DNA of 64,000 nucleotides, taken from contig OZ023273.1 of assembly GCA_964007475.1 (NCBI GenBank), positions 71,897,842 through 71,961,841 on the forward strand. The letters run 5' to 3'. Below the pieces are notes generated by a model, which worked only from the letters and a program-made list of their open reading frames with translations, made no database searches and was not told the DNA's origin. A program made the translations under genes and the position numbers. Source of the stretch: Hybos culiciformis (lineage: Eukaryota; Arthropoda; Insecta; Diptera; Hybotidae). Shown one piece after another: positions 43,895 to 55,912 of the stretch. Each line of letters begins with the position of its first letter. Position 1 is the stretch's first letter.

Positions 43895-45541
43895 TGTACT
43901 GAATACAATATGCAGATATTGCACAGTGTCCAATTTTCCCTTTTTTTTGGAATTTAATCGCATTTTTCAAAATTCGAAATATATATATATTTTTTTCATA
44001 TTTTTTTTTTCATTACCTAGAAAGAGCTTTTTCAGATTTTGGTGGGTCTGCCTTTAGGCAAAGGCATCAAAATTTAAATTTAAAGTTGGACTTAAAAAAA
44101 TTACTCCATACAATTTGTATGGAGAAAATAAAATAGACTTAAAAACACAGTGATTCACCTTGATTCACCTAGATCTTTGCACCGGTATATGCAGTTTGAT
44201 CTCAGGATTTCAAATCTTTTCGAAATTTTTGCTCATAATTGCGCGTTCAAAAGTTATAGCCCTTAGAAAATTCTTAAAAACAGACTTGTATGCCATCAAA
44301 ATTTCATGAAGTTTCTGTTACTTATCATCACCGCTGGAGGTCGGTTATTTATGAATATTGGAAGTTCAGTTTAAAAGTAAATTAGATTTGTTTTTCTTGA
44401 TTTTTAAAAAGGAATTTTATTTTATGGAATTTTAGCAATTCATGAAGTTTCTTTTACTTATCATCACCGTAAATAAAAAAAACCATAAAAAAAAAACTGA
44501 TGTATTCTAATCAAATTACGGGAGAAAATGTTCTATTCATGAATTTTTTTTTTATTTTTCATAACGGTATTTACAGAAAAAAACTTCTAACACATTCATA
44601 TACATTTTTTTTATCCTCATAACGGATTTTGTATTTAGTACTTCTAACATATTCATATAAAAAAATTTTTTCATCCTCATAACGGGTTTTGTATGAATAA
44701 TACTCCAGAGTAACAGAAATCTTAGCTTTTTCATCTGTGTACAAGAAAAACTTAGTTTGTAAAACAAGCGGCAGCCAATATTATTATTCTTCATATTGAA
44801 ATTTTTATCGGCGTACAAGCCTTTTTCTGTATGATTTTTGTAAACAAAAAAATAACAAAACATTAAATTCCAAAAAAAAGGTAAAATTGGACATTGTGTA
44901 TTGCAAAAATACTGCAGTATTTTCACAATATACTGGTACTGCAAAAAAAATTTAATTCAAGTATACTGGTACTGCAAAAATACTGCAGTATTTTCTCACA
45001 ATGTACTGGTACTTAAAAAAAAATTTAAGTACCAGTATACTATACTATACTGGTACTGAAATTTTTTTGCAGTACCAATATATTGTGAGAAATACTGTAT
45101 AGTATTTTTGCAGTACCAGTATACAGGTACGTAAATTTATTTGAAGTACCAGTATATTGTGAGAAAATACTGCAGTATTTTTGAGGTACCAGTATAACAA
45201 AACATTAAATTCCAAAAAAAAGGTAAAATTGGACACTGTGTATTGCAAAAATACTGCAGTATTTTCACAATATACTGGTACTGCAAAAAAATTTTAATTC
45301 AAGTATACTGGTACTGCAAAAATACTGCAGTATTTTCTCACAATGTACTGGTACTTAAAAAAAAATTTAAGTACCAGTATACTATACTATACTGGTACTG
45401 AAATTGTTTTGCAGTACCAGTATATTGTGAGAAATACTGTATAGTATTTTTGCAGTACCAGTATACAGGTACGTAAATTTATTTGAAGTACCAGTATATT
45501 GTGAGAAAATACTGCAGTATTTTTGAGGTACCAGTATAATG
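43895..45541. repeat. Element ending in two large tandem palindromes
   Basis: The phrase gtgtccaattttccc followed by tttttttggaattt at about 43927 is the inverse of aaattccaaaaaaaaggt with aaaattggacactgtg at about 45206-45240. Between 44856 and 45541 a unit of about 340 bp is repeated twice; each is an imperfect palindrome composed of gtaccagtata, aatactgcagtattt and tattgtgagaaa words around ttaagtaccagtatacta. The segment 44020-44500 between is AT-rich with a duplicated catgaagtttctnttactta phrase. Confidence 0.65.
44856..45541. repeat. Tandem duplicate of a palindromic unit, about 340 bp each
   Basis: Unit 1 begins aacaaaacattaaattccaa at 44856, unit 2 with the same phrase at 45196. They differ at only a few positions. 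Each can fold on itself over most of its length. Confidence 0.82.
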
Positions 45542-45545
45542 GTAC

Positions 45546-45642
45546 TGATATTGCACCTCTTATGATTAAAAGAAATGTATTTCCATCAACTGATATTGGA
45601 CCTCTTATGATTAAAAGAAATGTATTTCCATCAACAATTTCA
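45546..45642 (+). repeat. Two-copy 47-bp tandem repeat
   Basis: The unit is ctgatattgsacctcttatg followed by attaaaagaaatgtatttcc and atcaa. The two copies differ at one position seen (gcacc/ggacc). Confidence 0.88.
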
Positions 45643-46436
45643 TACGAAAAAAAAAAAAGGTAATTGGATTACGATTTTAATAAAGTATAAGAATTCTCGA
45701 TGTCGATTACGCATATTTCGTTTATTATTGTTTTGTTTATTTTTTTATATCAACTAGAACTTTATATACATATAAATAATTCATACTAAATCAACAAAAT
45801 ACAAACGATTGATTAAGATAAACCTTAATTTGAAACTTAATCATTTCTACCTATTTTCGCAAATCCGCTCCGTCATTTTATTCTCTGGGTGCAAAAAATG
45901 CCAGATTCAAAATTTCATCCAAATCGGTTGTCTTTTCGGAGAAAATCGTAGTCGCATTTTATCTGACGCCAACATAGATTTTTACCCTCTTCCTAAAAAT
46001 CATTCAATGCGCCTAAATAAGTTTTCACTTCAAAAATATTAAAAATATTAAAATAATTGAAAGTTTGTAAGCTTGATTTAATATCATCTACATCTAATAT
46101 TCCAGATTCATTTTTCATTTTTGCTTTTTTAAGCAACTAAAAATTATAAATTTTTTTTACAAATTTACACAACCCGTTCTGTAGACTGAAGCTATGTGTT
46201 GTGTAGATATTATATAACACCATATTTCGTTATTATAATTGTAAATCAAAAATAATTATAATAAATATAATTCACCTTGAACTTAGTAAAAATAACATTT
46301 CAAAAAATTCAAAATTATGAAATATTTAGTTAAACCTTCGATTGAATCAAAAATCAGGATGTGAAAATTTTTAATGCAATAACACCTCAAAATGCACAAA
46401 AAATTACAATTTGGTATATTTTTAATAATAAATCCA
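45643..46436. other. AT-rich stretch with a repeat-type phrase
   Basis: Around 45905 lies aaaatttcatccaaatcggt, similar to the start of the window, and at 45978-46030 a degenerate copy of the flank found on both sides of the satellite (ttttaccctcttcc). No gene is recognised. Confidence 0.45.
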
Positions 46437-46439
46437 CTC

Positions 46440-46512
46440 ACCCGCTTGGAGATTCGAACCTCGATCTTTAGCATTGCTGTCCACCTACTCTACCACTCAG
46501 CCATACTCCTAA
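46440..46512 (-). repeat. tRNA-like head, copy 1
   Basis: Read on the minus strand, tatggctgagtggtagag is a good A-box and gaggttcgaatctcc a good B-box. No anticodon loop with a proper T33 was found, so this is a tRNA-derived SINE head rather than a gene. Confidence 0.55.
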
Positions 46513-46794
46513 ATTTGTGAGAATGTGCATAATAATAAATATAAATTTCTGTATGTTGAAAATTATGTATCACCTGAACTAACGAACAAAAAAGTTCGAA
46601 CGAAAGTTCAAACAAAATTTTTTGACGAAAAACCTACGAACTGGTTTTTTTGTGTGATCGTATATCCAGGGATCTTAAATCCAGGGATCACAAAAATTAA
46701 TTAATAAAAAAATTTATTTTTTTGAATTTATAGTTATATTAATATTATACCGTATTTAAATTTAACAATTTGTTTTATTTTCTTCACGCACCTG

Positions 46795-46866
46795 CTTGCG
46801 GAGCCGAACCTCGATCTTTAGAATTGCTGTCCAAATACTCCACCACTCAGCCACACACCTAGATTT
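46795..46866 (-). repeat. tRNA-like head, copy 2
   Basis: Same layout as copy 1 with more changes in the B-box (gaggttcggctcc), consistent with a decaying SINE head. Confidence 0.5.
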
Positions 46867-47004
46867 GTGAGAATGTGCAAAATAGTAAACATAAATTTCT
46901 ATATGTTGAAAATTATGTATCACCTGAATTAACGAACAAAAAAGTTCGAACGAAAGTTCAAAGAAAATGTTTTGACGTAAAACCTACGAACTGGTTTTTT
47001 TATG

Positions 47005-47402
47005 TGAACGTATATCCAGGAATCGTATATCCAAGGATCGAATATCCAGGGATCGTATATTCAGGGATCCCTGTCTGTAGCCATCCCTGTATTTAGATCG
47101 TTATATCAAGGGATCCCTGTAAATAGTCATCCCTGTATTTAGATCATAATATCCAGGGACAGCTCTTATATCTAGGGATCCCTGTCTGTAGCCATCCCTG
47201 TATTTAGATCGTTTTATCCAGGGATCTTATATCGAGGGATCCCTGTAAATAGTCATCCCTGTATTTAGATTATAATATTCAGGGACGGCTCTTATATCCA
47301 GGGATCCCTGTCTGTAGCCATCCCTGTATTTAAATCGTTATATCCAGGGATCTTATATCCAGGGATCCCTGAAAATAGCGATCCCTGTGTTGTGACGCTA
47401 GC
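47005..47402. repeat. Array of tatccagggatc / gggatccctg words, about 119-bp period
   Basis: Three units begin atccctgtctgtagccatcc (about 47067, 47188, 47308), each continuing with tgtatttagatcgt and ccctgtaaatagtcatccct. The self-complementary core cagggatccctg recurs, so both strands read alike. Confidence 0.78.
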
Positions 47403-48015
47403 AACACCGAAATGTGATACTGTAGTGGTTCATTTATTTATTTTACAGTTCATTTTTATTAATTCTAAGTTTTAATCATGTTTCCATTTTAATTATTGTT
47501 ACAATATATATAATAATTTTAATTCAGTTATAAAAATACTTTCTTAGTAAAAAGATTCAATAATTTGAAAATTAAAATTTAAAAAAAAAAAAAAAAAAAT
47601 AATAATTATTTTCTTTTATTATAATTATTATTCAATTTTAAAATAATGGTATAAATAATTATTTATAAAAAATAAATAATATCTACCATTATAATACTAT
47701 TGTGGAGTAATCAATGAGACAAATACAAAAACAAAATAAAAAAGTCAAGCAAACAAACATTATAAAACTTAATTCAAATATAAAATAAGTTGAAACTCGA
47801 AACTTCGAAAAAACAAAAATAAATAAATCAATAAAAATATGTATGTATGTATGTTTGTAAATATCAGGAATCGAAAGTATCTTCCCATCACACCAAAACT
47901 AAAAAAAAAAACACGAAGCAGTCATAGAACTGCCTACAGAAGTTTATAGAATTAAAATATGAAATAACAGTAGCTACAAATGATAGGCTGCTGAGTACAA
48001 AATGTAAATTAAAAT
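47403..48015. other. AT-rich non-coding stretch
   Basis: No gene recognised. A short gtatgtatgtatgt tract lies near 47840. Confidence 0.5.
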
Positions 48016-48074
48016 ATTTTACCCTCTACCAAAAAAACGCACAACGCGGCTAAAGAAGTATAAACTTCAAAAAA
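48016..48074 (+). repeat. Left flank of the satellite, duplicated at 56010-56068
   Basis: Both flanks share attttaccctctaccaaaaa and the words gctaaagaagtataaacttc. Satellite monomers start directly after the left copy. Confidence 0.8.
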
Positions 48075-48775
48075 ATATTCGTATATTTTGCTCCGGCACG
48101 ACCTAACCGTAGCTCCCCACCCAAAATATTTTTTTCAGTTAATATTAATTTCACCGGAGCTACCTATTTTGAAAAAATAATTTTTCGTATATTTTGCTGC
48201 GGCACGACCTAACCGTAGCTCCCAACCCAAAAATTTTTTTTCAAGTAATATTAATTTCACCGGAACTACCTATTTTGAAAAAAAAAATTTTAGTATATTT
48301 TGCTCCGGCACGACCTAACCATAGCTCCTTACCCAAAAATTTTTTTTCAGGTAATATTAATTTCACCGGAGCTACCTATTTTGAAAAAAAAAAAATTTCG
48401 TATATTTTGCTCCGGCACGACCTAACCGTAGCTCCCCACCCAAAATATTTTTTTCAGTTAATATTAATTTCACCGGAGCTACCTATTTTGAAAAAATAAT
48501 TTTTCGTATATTTTGCTGCGGCACGACCTAACCGTAGCTCCCAACCCAAACATTTTTTTTCAAGTAATATTAATTTCACCGGAACTACCTATTTTGAAAA
48601 AAAAAATTTTAGTATATTTTGCTCCGGCACGACCTAACCATAGCTCCTTACCCAAAAATTTTTTTTCAGGTAATATTAATTTCACCGGAGCTACCTATTT
48701 TGAAAAAAAAAAATTTCGTATATTTTGCTCCGGCACGACCTAACCGTAGCTCCCCACCCAAAATATTTTTTTCAG

Positions 48776-51240
48776 TTAATATTAATTTCACCGGAGCTAC
48801 CTATTTTGAAAAAATAATTTTTCGTATATTTTGCTGCGGCACGACCTAACCGTAGCTCCCAACCCAAAAATTTTTTTTCAAGTAATATTAATTTCACCGG
48901 AACTACCTATTTTGAAAAAAAAAATTTTAGTATATTTTGCTCCGGCACGACCTAACCGTAGCTCCCCACCCAAAATTTTTTTTTCAGGTAATATTAATTT
49001 CACCGGAGCTACCTATTTTGAAAAAAAAAAATTTTCTTATATTTTGCTCCGGCACGACCTAACCATAGCTCCTTACCCAAAAATTTTTTTTCAGGTAATA
49101 TTAATTTCACCGGAGCTACCTATTTTGAAAAAAAAAAAATTTCGTATATTTTGCTCCGGCACGACCTAACCGTAGCTCCCCATCCAAAAAATTTTTTTCA
49201 GTTAATATTAATTTCACCGGAGCTACCTATTTAAAAAAAAAAAAAATTTCGTATATTTTGCTCCGGCACGACCTAACCGTAGCTCCCCACCCAAAAAATT
49301 TTTTTCAGTTAATATTAATTTCACCGGAGCTACCTATTTTGAAAAAAAAAAATATTCGTATATTTTGCTCCGGCACGACCTAACCGTAGCTCCCCACCCA
49401 AAATTTTTTTTTCAGGTAATATTAATTTCACCGGAGCTACCTATTTTGAAAAAAAAATTTTTTTCTTATATTTTGCTCCGGCACGACCTAACCGTAGCTC
49501 CCTGCTCAAAAATTTTTCTGCTGGTAATCTTAATTTCACCGGAGCTACCTATTTTGAAACAAAAAAATTTTTCGTATATTTTGCTCCGGCACGATCTAAC
49601 CGTAGCTCCCCACCCAAAAATTTTTTTTCTGGTAATATTAATTTCACCGGAACTACCTATTTTGAAAAAAAAAATTTTTAGTATATTTTGCTCCGGCACG
49701 ACCTAACCATAGCTCCTTACCCAAAAATTTTTTTTCAGGTAATATTAATTTCACCGGAGCTACCTATTTTGAAAAAAAAAAATTTCGTATATTTTGCTCC
49801 GGCACGACCTAACCGTAGCTCCCCATCCAAAAAATTTTTTTCAGTTAATATTAATTTCACCGGAGCTACCTATTTAAAAAAAAAAAAAATTTCGTATATT
49901 TTGCTCCGGCACGACCTAACCGTAGCTCCCCACCCAAAAAATTTTTTTCAGTTAATATTAATTTCACCGGAGCTACCTATTTTGAAAAAAAAAAATATTC
50001 GTATATTTTGCTCCGGCACGACCTAACCGTAGCTCCCCACCCAAAATTTTTTTTTCAGGTAATATTAATTTCACCGGAGCTACCTATTTTGAAAAAAAAA
50101 ATTTTTCTTATATTTTGCTCCGGCACGACCTAACCGTAGCTCTCCACCCAAATTTTTTTTTCAAGTAATATTAATTTCACCGGAGCTACCTATTTAAAAA
50201 AAAAAAAATGTTCGTATATTTTGCTCCGGCACGGCCTAATAGCTTCGCTACACTTCAGGTTACAAACATCGAATTCCATGTTTTGCAGAAAAAAGTAGGT
50301 TCGTTCTGTGTTTGGTACTTGGTTTGCCATATAAATTTTTTTTTTTTTTTTTTTTTCATGGTTTGAAAGTCGTTTCGACACAAACCTAGAAATTTCACTA
50401 CAAAGTTTTATTGCATTTAAAAAAAAAAAGGTATAACCTGTCAATTTACAGAAAAAATCATACTTTAAAATGCTTCAATATAAAAAAAATAATAATAAAT
50501 TGTCGGTTGTCAAAAAAGAAAACAATCAAAATATTAAAAAAAAAAAAAAAATTGGCTATTATTTTCAAAAAGTTTTTTAAAATTAATTAATTATAATGGA
50601 GATGGAGATTTAAATTCACAAAATGATAAAATTATTCCAAATATTTTTATAATGAAAAATTTTACAAACAAATTTTTTTTTTTTAAACGTCAAACCAAAC
50701 CGTCTTTTATAAGTGTGTCACCCCATTCGCCAACCTATTTTCAAACCAAGAAATTCATGCTTGGTAACCTGAAGTGTAGCGAAGTTATAACCGTAGCTCC
50801 TCACCCAAAATTTTTCGGCTGGTAATCTTAATTTCACCGGAGCTACCTATTTAAAAAAAAAAAAATGTTCGTTTATTTTGCTCCGGCACGGCCTAACCGT
50901 AGCTCCCCACCCAAAATTTTTCGGCTGGTAATCTTAATTTCACCGGAGCTACCTATCTAAAAAAAAAAAAAATTTCGTATATTTTGCTCCGGCACGACCT
51001 AACCGTAGCTCCCCAAAAATTTTTTTTCAGGTAATATTAATTTCACCGGAGCTACCTATTTTGAAAAAAAAATATTTTTCTTATATTTTGCTCCAGCACG
51101 ACCTAACCGTAGCTCCCCACCCAAAATTTTTTTTTCAAGTAATATTAATTTCACCGGAGCTACCTATTTAAAAAAAAAAAAGTTCGTATGTTTTGCTCTG
51201 GCACGGCCTAACCGTAGCTCCCCACCCAAAATTTTTCGGC
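48776..51240 (+). repeat. Segmental duplication within the satellite, copy 1
   Basis: About 2465 bp that recur with an exact offset of 3204 bp at 51980-54444, including the MITE. I noticed only a few base differences, for example at about 49189 (a to g) and 49812 (a to c). Confidence 0.88.
50240..50787. mobile_element. MITE in the satellite, copy 1
   Basis: The ends tagcttcgctacacttcagg and cctgaagtgtagcgaagtta are about 22-bp inverted repeats. The interrupted monomer phrase cctaaccgtag shows that TAA is duplicated at the junctions (50237-50239 and 50788-50790), a TWA-like 3-bp target. The 548-bp body has poly-A/T tracts and no transposase. Confidence 0.82.
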
Positions 51241-51979
51241 TGGTAATCTTAATTTCACCGGAGCTACCTATCTAAAAAAAAAAAAAATTTCGTATATTTT
51301 GCTCCGGCACGACCTAACCGTAGCTCCCCAAAAATTTTTTTTCAGGTAATATTAATTTCACCGGAGCTACCTATTTTGAAAAAAAAATATTTTTCTTATA
51401 TTTTGCTCCAGCACGACCTAACCGTAGCTCCCCACCCAAAATTTTTTTTTCAAGTAATATTAATTTCACCGGAGCTACCTATTTAAAAAAAAAAAAATGT
51501 TCGTTTATTTTGCTCCGGCACGGCCTAACCGTAGCTCCCCACCCAAAATTTTTCGGCTGGTAATCTTAATTTCACCGGAGCTACCTATCTAAAAAAAAAA
51601 AAAATTTCGTATATTTTGCTCCGGCACGACCTAACCGTAGCTCCCCAAAAATTTTTTTTCAGGTAATATTAATTTCACCGGAGCTACCTATTTTGAAAAA
51701 AAAATATTTTTCTTATATTTTGCTCCAGCACGACCTAACCGTAGCTCCCCACCCAAAATTTTTTTTTCAAGTAATATTAATTTCACCGGAGCTACCTATT
51801 TAAAAAAAAAAAAATGTTCGTTTATTTTGCTCCGGCACGGCCTAACCGTAGCTCCCCACCCAAAATTTTTCGGCTGGTAATCTTAATTTCACCGGAGCTA
51901 CCTATCTAAAAAAAAAAAAAATTTCGTATATTTTGCTCCGGCACGACCTAACCGTAGCTCCCCAAAAATTTTTTTTCAG

Positions 51980-54444
51980 GTAATATTAATTTCACCGGAG
52001 CTACCTATTTTGAAAAAATAATTTTTCGTATATTTTGCTGCGGCACGACCTAACCGTAGCTCCCAACCCAAAAATTTTTTTTCAAGTAATATTAATTTCA
52101 CCGGAACTACCTATTTTGAAAAAAAAAATTTTAGTATATTTTGCTCCGGCACGACCTAACCGTAGCTCCCCACCCAAAATTTTTTTTTCAGGTAATATTA
52201 ATTTCACCGGAGCTACCTATTTTGAAAAAAAAAAATTTTCTTATATTTTGCTCCGGCACGACCTAACCATAGCTCCTTACCCAAAAATTTTTTTTCAGGT
52301 AATATTAATTTCACCGGAGCTACCTATTTTGAAAAAAAAAAAATTTCGTATATTTTGCTCCGGCACGACCTAACCGTAGCTCCCCATCCAGAAAATTTTT
52401 TTCAGTTAATATTAATTTCACCGGAGCTACCTATTTAAAAAAAAAAAAAATTTCGTATATTTTGCTCCGGCACGACCTAACCGTAGCTCCCCACCCAAAA
52501 AATTTTTTTCAGTTAATATTAATTTCACCGGAGCTACCTATTTTGAAAAAAAAAAATATTCGTATATTTTGCTCCGGCACGACCTAACCGTAGCTCCCCA
52601 CCCAAAATTTTTTTTTCAGGTAATATTAATTTCACCGGAGCTACCTATTTTGAAAAAAAAATTTTTTTCTTATATTTTGCTCCGGCACGACCTAACCGTA
52701 GCTCCCTGCTCAAAAATTTTTCTGCTGGTAATCTTAATTTCACCGGAGCTACCTATTTTGAAACAAAAAAATTTTTCGTATATTTTGCTCCGGCACGATC
52801 TAACCGTAGCTCCCCACCCAAAAATTTTTTTTCTGGTAATATTAATTTCACCGGAACTACCTATTTTGAAAAAAAAAATTTTTAGTATATTTTGCTCCGG
52901 CACGACCTAACCATAGCTCCTTACCCAAAAATTTTTTTTCAGGTAATATTAATTTCACCGGAGCTACCTATTTTGAAAAAAAAAAATTTCGTATATTTTG
53001 CTCCGGCACGACCTACCCGTAGCTCCCCATCCAAAAAATTTTTTTCAGTTAATATTAATTTCACCGGAGCTACCTATTTAAAAAAAAAAAAAATTTCGTA
53101 TATTTTGCTCCGGCACGACCTAACCGTAGCTCCCCACCCAAAAAATTTTTTTCAGTTAATATTAATTTCACCGGAGCTACCTATTTTGAAAAAAAAAAAT
53201 ATTCGTATATTTTGCTCCGGCACGACCTAACCGTAGCTCCCCACCCAAAATTTTTTTTTCAGGTAATATTAATTTCACCGGAGCTACCTATTTTGAAAAA
53301 AAAAATTTTTCTTATATTTTGCTCCGGCACGACCTAACCGTAGCTCTCCACCCAAATTTTTTTTTCAAGTAATATTAATTTCACCGGAGCTACCTATTTA
53401 AAAAAAAAAAAATGTTCGTATATTTTGCTCCGGCACGGCCTAATAGCTTCGCTACACTTCAGGTTACAAACATCGAATTCCATGTTTTGCAGAAAAAAGT
53501 AGGTTCGTTCTGTGTTTGGTACTTGGTTTGCCATATAAATTTTTTTTTTTTTTTTTTTTTCATGGTTTGAAAGTCGTTTCGACACAAACCTAGAAATTTC
53601 ACTACAAAGTTTTATTGCATTTAAAAAAAAAAAGGTATAACCTGTCAATTTACAGAAAAAATCATACTTTAAAATGCTTCAATATAAAAAAAATAATAAT
53701 AAATTGTCGGTTGTCAAAAAAGAAAACAATCAAAATATTAAAAAAAAAAAAAAAATTGGCTATTATTTTCAAAAAGTTTTTTAAAATTAATTAATTATAA
53801 TGGAGATGGAGATTTAAATTCACAAAATGATAAAATTATTCCAAATATTTTTATAATGAAAAATTTTACAAACAAATTTTTTTTTTTTAAACGTCAAACC
53901 AAACCGTCTTTTATAAGTGTGTCACCCCATTCGCCAACCTATTTTCAAACCAAGAAATTCATGCTTGGTAACCTGAAGTGTAGCGAAGTTATAACCGTAG
54001 CTCCTCACCCAAAATTTTTCGGCTGGTAATCTTAATTTCACCGGAGCTACCTATTTAAAAAAAAAAAAATGTTCGTTTATTTTGCTCCGGCACGGCCTAA
54101 CCGTAGCTCCCCACCCAAAATTTTTCGGCTGGTAATCTTAATTTCACCGGAGCTACCTATCTAAAAAAAAAAAAAATTTCGTATATTTTGCTCCGGCACG
54201 ACCTAACCGTAGCTCCCCAAAAATTTTTTTTCAGGTAATATTAATTTCACCGGAGCTACCTATTTTGAAAAAAAAATATTTTTCTTATATTTTGCTCCAG
54301 CACGACCTAACCGTAGCTCCCCACCCAAAATTTTTTTTTCAAGTAATATTAATTTCACCGGAGCTACCTATTTAAAAAAAAAAAAGTTCGTATGTTTTGC
54401 TCTGGCACGGCCTAACCGTAGCTCCCCACCCAAAATTTTTCGTC
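51980..54444 (+). repeat. Segmental duplication within the satellite, copy 2
   Basis: See copy 1 at 48776. The right boundary is set by cgtctgg replacing cggctgg and by loss of the aligned monomer order. Confidence 0.88.
53444..53991. mobile_element. MITE in the satellite, copy 2 (by duplication)
   Basis: Same sequence and same insertion site as the copy 3204 bp upstream, so it arose by satellite amplification, not by a second transposition. Confidence 0.85.
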
Positions 54445-55810
54445 TGGTAATCTTAATTTCACCGGAGCTACCTATTTAAAAAAAAAAAAAATGTTCGTAT
54501 ATTTTGCTCCGGCACGACCTAACCGTAGCTCCCCACCCAAAAAATTTTTTGCAGTTAATATTAATTTCACCGGAACTACCTATTTAAAAAAAAAAAATTT
54601 TCGTATATTTTGCTCCGGCACCGTAGCTCCCCACCCAAAAATTTTCGGCTGGTAATCTTAATTTCACCGGAGCTACCTATCTAAAAAAAAAATTTTTTTT
54701 CGTATATTTTGCTCCAGCACGACCTAACCGTAGCTCCCCACCCAAAATTTTTTTTCAGGTAATATTAATTTCACTGGAGCTACCTATTTTGAAAAAAAAA
54801 ATTTTTTTCGTATATTTTGCTCCGGCACGACCTAACCGTAGCTCCCCACCCAAAAATTTTTTTTCAGGTAATATTAATTTCACCGGAGCTGCCTATTTAC
54901 AAAAAAAAATTTTTCGTATATTTTGCTCCGGCATGACCTAACCGTAGCTCCCCACCCAAAAATTTTCGGCTGGTAATCTTAATTTCATTGGAGCTCCCTA
55001 ATTAAAAAAAAAAAATTTTCGTATATTTTGCTCGGGCACGACCTAACCGTAGCTTTTTTTGCTTGTAATATTGGCCCTATATATACATACCTATTTTTAA
55101 AAAAAAAATGTTCGTATATTTTGCTCTGGCACGGCCTAACCGTAGCTCCCCACCCAAAATTTTTCGTCTGGTAATCTTAATTTCACCGGAGCTACCTATT
55201 TAAAAAAAAAAAAATGTTCGTATATTTTGCTCCGGCACGACCTAACCGTAGCTCCCCACCCAAAAAATTTTTTTCAGTTAATATTAATTTCACCGGAACT
55301 ACCTATTTAAAAAAAAAAAATTTTCGTATATTTTGCTCCGGCACCGTAGCTCCCCACCCAAAAATTTTCGGCTGGTAATCTTAATTTCACCGGAGCTACC
55401 TATCTAAAAAAAAAAAATTTTTCGTATATTTTGCTCCAGCACGACCTAACCGTAGCTCCCCACCCAAAATTTTTTTTCAGGTAATATTAATTTCACCGGA
55501 GCTACCTACTTTGACAAAAAAAAATTTTTCGTATATTTTGCTCCGGCACGACCTAACCGTAGCTCCCCACCCAAAAATTTTTTTTCAGGTAATATTAATT
55601 TCACCGGAGCTACCTATTTAAAAAAAAAAATTTTTCGTATATTTTGCTCCGGCATGACCTAACCGTAGCTCCCCACCCAAAAATTTTCGGCTGGTAATCT
55701 TAATTTCACCGGAGCTCCCTAATTAAAAAAAAAAAATTTTCGTATATTTTGCTCGGGCACGACCTAACCGTAGCTTTTTTTGCTTGTAATATTGGCCCTA
55801 TATATACATA
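54396..55810 (+). repeat. Tandem duplication, about 722 bp, at the right edge of the array
   Basis: Two units start at gctctggcacggcc (about 54399 and 55123) and end in gcttgtaatattggccctat with atatacata (55061 and 55782). The six or seven monomers in each unit follow the same variant order. Confidence 0.82.
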
Positions 55811-55837
55811 TATTTGAAATTAAAAAATCTTGTCATT

Positions 55838-55912
55838 GGGAATCGAACCAAGCACCTTCAGACTTACAGTCTGATGTTCTAGCCACTTAGCCATATTGTC
55901 CATATGATTTTG
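55838..55912 (-). repeat. tRNA-Tyr(GTA)-like segment
   Basis: On the minus strand tggctaagtgg matches the A-box consensus and ggttcgattcc the B-box. The hairpin tcaga-ctgtaag-tctga is a perfect anticodon arm with GTA after T33. The T-stem has mismatches and the acceptor ends do not pair, and eukaryotic tyrosine tRNA genes normally carry an intron, so this is more likely a SINE head or pseudogene than a working tRNA gene. Confidence 0.5.

Larger units (their letters stand above)
46437..47402 (-). repeat. tRNA-headed repeat duplicated in tandem, joined to an ATCCCTG array
   Basis: Two copies (about 46437-46660 and 46790-47015) share the tRNA-like segment, then tttgtgagaatgtgca, gttgaaaattatgtatcacc, aagttcgaacgaaagttcaa and cctacgaactggttttttt. 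After the second copy comes an array of atccctg/cagggat words to 47402. The whole may be one compound SINE-like family. Confidence 0.65.
48076..55810 (+). repeat. Satellite array, about 106-bp monomer, about 60 copies
   Basis: The monomer reads cgtatattttgctccggcac, gacctaaccgtagctcccca, cccaaaa, poly-T, caggtaatattaatttcacc, ggagctacctattttg and poly-A. Each has inverted words gctccgg/ccggagc and gtagctcc/ggagctac, so single monomers can fold. Variants (gctgcggc, cggctggtaatctt, ccttacccaaaa, tctaaaa) recur in fixed order at about 318 bp, a three-monomer higher-order unit. Two MITE copies interrupt it. The ORFs of about 100 codons are translations of the satellite. Monomers degrade at the right edge (55050, 55780). 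Confidence 0.95.

Noticed and set aside
48194..53648. A family of ORFs of 76-113 codons with a repeated peptide, looking like a repeat protein
   Set aside because: They are satellite monomers whose length happens to keep a frame open over up to three units; the frame changes at each higher-order boundary and both strands give ORFs.
48076..55810. CRISPR array interpretation of the 106-bp repeat
   Set aside because: Whole monomers are conserved including the would-be spacers, and the context is eukaryotic.
55838..55912. Functional tRNA-Tyr gene
   Set aside because: T-stem mismatches, no pairing acceptor stem and no intron; kept only as tRNA-like.
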